Source: Acanthosoma haemorrhoidale (Eukaryota; Arthropoda; Insecta; Hemiptera; Acanthosomatidae). Taken from it: a stretch of 64,000 bases of DNA. A program made the position numbers and the translations under genes. Where the stretch lies: contig OV884009.1 in assembly GCA_930367205.1 (NCBI GenBank), positions 34,109,841 to 34,173,840 of the forward strand, read 5' to 3'. The notes under the pieces are model-generated. The model made no database searches and had not been told where the DNA came from. It saw only the letters and a list, made by a program, of their open reading frames with translations. This document shows positions 60,175 through 64,000 of the stretch, in pieces. Each line of letters begins with the position of its first letter. The first letter of the stretch is position 1.

Positions 60175-61755
60175 TCATTCTCGATTAGTGTCAGAAATCT
60201 CTAAAATAAAACATTCACCTTTCTTGGCTAAGGCTCCAAAACCATAAAAACTCTCAAAAACCATGAATACTAAGAATGGATTTTTCTTTTCGCACAGCCT
60301 TGTTTGTTGAATCCAGTCATTTAAATGATTTAGTTTTATTTTCGTTTTCAATAAGAGCGTGGTCGCTTTCACACTCCATATAAGTGTGACCATTGACCAG
60401 AAATTTGTGATCCTTATTTTCACGTTGGAAAAATTCTGAATCACAAATAAAAAGATAATTGCTACATTATATTTTTTACTGTCCACCGCACATGCCCTGT
60501 GTCGGGTCGTCACGAGAGGGGCGCCTAGTTACCCTAGTCCCAGTGACGAAGTGAGGGTTGATTAGGCTATGACCTGGACAATTGCTTCATGACGGGTCTC
60601 ACTACTGTAATATCTGACTCCATATTTGATAGGCATGTGCCCCGACAAGGCACTATGTCCGGGAGAAGAGGTATAGGGTAGGTATTGTAGGTAATTTATG
60701 TGGTCTTGGAATGAACACGAATTCACACTCGGTATCTGAGGGTAGGCGAAAACCGTACGAATCCCAAAGGCGAGTGTGAACCGGAGAGAGGCAGACTGAA
60801 TTGCCGTGGGAGACACTACTAGGTAAAGTTTGTAGGGCCACGGCAACCGTTGTCCCCTCCCCAGGAGGTGCTAGTTTAGCGAGACAAAGGCAGAGAATCC
60901 CACTAGGAGAGTGTGGGGTCTGACAATGCCGGACTAAAACATAGCGAGATCAAGAAGAGAAATCCAGAGGTTTTCATAAATGAGAAGGCCAAGTCTTGAA
61001 ACATCAGTGCAGCTGCAGGTACCAGTCAGAGAGCCGTAGTTAGAATGATTTACAGGCCAAAAACCCGGCCCTACTTATACTCAGTGGTGGCTTGTCAGTA
61101 GCCAATGATTTGCGGCGTTATTCTGACCAATTATACCGCAGTTGCGGTGACGCTTTGTTCTAGGCTGTGCCCCAGGCCTCGGTCTGTTCCCTTCAAGCCT
61201 CTGACTTAGTTTTTATGCAGCTACGTCTTTTATTGTTTACAATATTCACACTGGTATGACTTATGGTTTGGTGATGTTATTTTCATTTGTTTAAATTAAT
61301 TTACAACATATTATAACGAATTTACAATATATATAAAATAGAGTATAGGTTGATTTATCTTATGTAGTTAGCGGTCGCTGCACCCTGATAAAAAGCAAGC
61401 TCCCTAACACTGGATGGGATATCATGCAGCAATTTGTAAATACACGAGCCTATTTGATTTGAACCTCTGCCTCATATTGTTCCATCCCATGAAACACAAG
61501 TTGCTTGGTCATTAGCAACAATATGAGCTGTCAGGTGGAAAGACAATAACTGTCTTTAATAGAAAGAGACATACGTGTTTGAATTCATTTTTTGATCGGG
61601 TATTGTTTTGCATTTTCATATCCTGTACTCTTTCAGCTACATGGTGATGAGCATCTCTTTCGCCTAATAAACTGCTCCTCATTTTCGCAACTTGATACTT
61701 GCATCTGGAAAAGACATTTGTGACATGTATCAGTTTTCGGTCATTTGAATGCAAT
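60175..61755 (-). pseudogene. Transposase-like pseudogene split by a solo LTR
   Basis: On the - strand 61755-61383 shows CHKCLFQMQVSSCENE, RDAHHHVAERVQDMKMQ, CVSWDGTI and GRGSNQIGSCIYKLL. The other half resumes at 60499: KNIM.QLSF.., SQISGQWSHLYGV and LNDWIQQTRLCEKKNPFL. From memory these match in order a large family of repeated arthropod proteins with H...A......M..D..., a WD(E/G)...GRGS.(E/Q)I.SC block, then a D.C.GQNKN-type block and a DW..(L/I)I....KKNPF block; I think it is a transposase-derived family but cannot name it. The solo LTR at 60500-61382 sits in the middle, bounded by ccctg on both sides. Both halves have stops and frame shifts. Confidence 0.65.
60500..61382 (-). mobile_element. 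Solo LTR, copy 2 (inverted), with 5-bp target duplication
   Basis: Reverse-complement relative of 57332-58188. On the - strand it starts TGCAGCGACCGC (TGT changed to TGC) and ends CGGGTCGTCA... with the final CGACA. Perfect 5-base flanks ccctg at 60495-60499 and 61383-61387. It differs from copy 1 by substitutions and indels, so the two inserted independently or long ago. Small open frames inside (60562-60846) are chance. Confidence 0.9.
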
Positions 61756-61765
61756 ATTTAAACTG

Positions 61766-61990
61766 AGGATAAAACAACTTTATTATGATAAAATTACAAT
61801 CTGCCTTATTAGGCAATAAGTAACTGTGGTAAATGTTCTCATTCATAACATATTTACAATTGTCATTCATTCGCTCATACTTACAGTATTTACAAACAGC
61901 CCATAGACCTCCCAAGTCCACATGGTTGTCACCTCCCTCGCATGCGAAAGAGGAAGAGGAGTCTTGGGAAGATTTGAAATGGTCTAATCT
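61766..61990 (-). mobile_element. LINE family A, copy 3, 3' end only
   Basis: Matches the 3' ends of copies 1 and 2: caactttattatgataaaat at the end, ctccctcgcatgcgaaagagg inside. It breaks off at about 61970, a typical 5'-truncated LINE insertion. Confidence 0.8.
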
Positions 61991-61999
61991 TAGTTTGAA

Positions 62000-63880
62000 T
62001 ATTTCTCTGTCGTTCTTTTTCGACTATAAAGAGTTTCATATGCTGGGAATATGGAGGAGGAAACTTGTTAACTTGTTCTATTTGACCCGAACTTATTTAG
62101 TTTCTATGGGGAGCTAATCCTCTTTTGTCTAAGTGCACAATTCCTATACTAGATTTTTTTTTTTTTTTTTAAATCATGCATTTTGTGAAACTCTTTTTTC
62201 TCCTTAAGTACCTAGAAAACAAAATTTGCAAACTTGAATTTTTTTTTGCTACTAGAAAGTGATATTTGCAATACACTTCTCGATTTTGGCTCACCACATC
62301 AGTTTTTTGGAATTTTTTTATTTTATTAACTTCCGAATTGACATTGCAGATGTGAATAGATTTCTTTGATCTCTTGAAACTAATTTCCAATATAAATTGA
62401 ATCTGTATGTCTTCATCAAAAAATGTTTCATAATATTTCACAAGGTTTAATCAGGATCATAGTTTTACCTGATATTACTTTATTTTTAGAAGTAGTGTAT
62501 TCCTGACCTGTATTTCCTGTTTTCCCTATTGTTTGGTCCGACAAGAAGGGTACTTTCTTTTATCTCTATCCTTGTCGCTTTCCCGAGAGGTTTCATGATC
62601 TGTGCTGTCAAAAACAACTAAAAGTGCCTCACCTAGTATGGCCCAAGCATAGTTATACAACAGTAAGGTACCTCACTTTGAGCCTTTGTCGTTCGCCGAC
62701 TCACAAAGAGACAACAAATAAAATTAAACTTTATACTAATTTTCTTAGACTAGTAAAAGAAAAGCAGTTAAGATGACTTATATTATGTTTAAGTAGACAT
62801 ACCATATTTTCAGTGCTAAACATTAAAATGAAAAACTGGAGAAGTTAATGAAATTTATTTTGCCTTAAACTTCACATTGGAAATTCTTTCTCATTTAACG
62901 GAGTCAGACTTTCTAGTCTTGGGTTGGGTCGTGTTTTATGTGTTGATCGGATTTTTACTAGGGCATTGTCAGTTATTTCTACATTTTCCCGGTTTGTGTT
63001 TAGGTTTTGTGTGCCATTTTATTTTTCTATTCTAAGTATGTCCTCAATTGTTTTGTGGGTAATAAGTAATTAGGCACGGTGTTGTCGAGTAACTCGGTGG
63101 TTTGTCCGAATTTTTTTGGTTTGGTGTCATTTTTAACGTATTGCGTATTGTAAGTAGTGACACTTAATTTTAGCCTTTCTTTTAATGTTATAATTCGCAT
63201 GATTTTTAATAGGTTAGCTTTTGCTCGTTTTAAAAGTTCTAATGAGTCAGGGTGCTTAGGTGTAGTTGCGTGTTATTGGTTCTTTAATTAAGAATTTTCA
63301 AATTTAGCGCCTTGGTCCGATTATAGTTTATTTGGTTTTGGGCAATGATATATGTATGATTGTAGTGCTTTCATTACGCTATTGGCTTTGCGGATGAATT
63401 TGGTACACAGTCGTTTAGAAAAGGTGTGGATTATTGTGAGGACTTGATTTGGCGTTCTAGTCGGAGAGCGCCCAGCATAAGATTGTCAAAGGGTTTTTCG
63501 GAAGTTGGCGTTACTTGCTAAACTTGTTTGATTGGATTTCGTTCGTTTTTCCTCTGTTGGAAAATTTGGCAGTTATTTATGATTTCGTATCGAGTATGTT
63601 ATGACTCGTTGGCATGATTTTCCTACGAGGTAATTCAGCATAATTTCTTTTCTGTCTGTTGTCTCGATGTCTACTCCTAACTTGTAATATCTTCTAATAC
63701 GGCTGGCATTGTATTTTTCTTTCGATTCAATTCTGAAGCTGGATGAATTGTAAGGGTTGTGAGTCCTACAGAAGACCGGAGCGATACCTGATAGTACAGT
63801 GAGTCCGTGAGCCCTGGGAATACCTCTGGTTAGATTGAGCTTCCGCTGAGTACAGTCGTTCTATCTTCTATTGTTCCTAA
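62000..63880. other. Stretch without recognised gene, possibly decayed retroelement interior
   Basis: No clear frame on either strand. It lies downstream (- strand) of the primer site at 63892-63909 and so may be the decayed interior of that LTR element, but no gag or pol motif could be read. Confidence 0.35.
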
Positions 63881-63891
63881 AAACGATCAGG

Positions 63892-64000
63892 GTCCCTGTT
63901 TGGGTGCCAGTTATATCTACAAAATTAACGAAATACAAAACTTTATTTGTTCAAAAGAAACATTTACATTCAAAATTTGAAAATTTAAAATGTCTAACTA
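63892..64000 (-). mobile_element. LTR end and tRNA-Lys-type primer site of another LTR element
   Basis: On the - strand the bases TGGCACCCAAACAGGGAC (63909-63892) match the tRNA-Lys primer site at 16 of 18 positions. The adjoining bases 63910-64000 would be the LTR, with an aataaag signal about 35 bases before the border. The LTR runs out of the window. Confidence 0.6.

Noticed and set aside
60562..60846. A 94-codon protein gene on the - strand
   Set aside because: Lies wholly inside the solo LTR and has no motif; open by chance in GC-richer DNA.

Overview
The window is AT-rich eukaryotic DNA of arthropod, most likely insect, type. Long AT-rich introns with GT-AG borders split one conserved host gene. 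The repeats are those common in insect genomes: mariner, PIF/Harbinger, Jockey-like LINEs, Ty3/gypsy-type LTR elements and tRNA-like SINEs. The species cannot be named from the sequence alone; a hemipteran would fit but is a guess.

The main gene is strawberry notch (sno, the insect counterpart of vertebrate SBNO1/2), on the + strand from about 3.6 to 43.5 kb. I joined 25 coding exons by reading frame and GT-AG sites. They give one uninterrupted frame of 4068 nt (1355 codons plus stop), close to the usual SBNO1 length. The order is: acidic N-terminus, Walker A exon, DECH box, SAT motif, acidic/basic linker, and the conserved C-terminal half. Upstream non-coding exons and the promoter were not found. 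A trypsin-like serine protease last exon lies on the - strand at 2.2 kb; the rest of that gene was not found in this window.

The sno introns are heavily colonised. Intron 2 has a deleted mariner and a Harbinger fragment. Intron 5 has a near full-length mariner next to a LINE tail. Intron 7 has a Jockey-like LINE. Intron 8 has a dead copy of part of sno exon 6. Intron 10 has an LTR-like unit. Intron 11 has a mariner half and a LINE fragment. Intron 21 has two LINE pieces. Intron 22 has a gypsy-type element with a truncated 3' side, inside a long inverted repeat. Intron 24 has a pair of inverted tRNA-like repeats.

From 43.6 to 48 kb is an AT-rich stretch with possible 3' UTR and no recognised gene. 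From 48 to 64 kb the window is a transposon graveyard: LINE fragments, a decayed Harbinger transposase, a small inverted-repeat element with a 9-bp target duplication, a decayed gypsy element with a lysine-type primer site, two solo LTRs in opposite orientation each with a perfect 5-bp target duplication (one splitting an older transposase-like pseudogene), and the edge of another LTR element at the right end.
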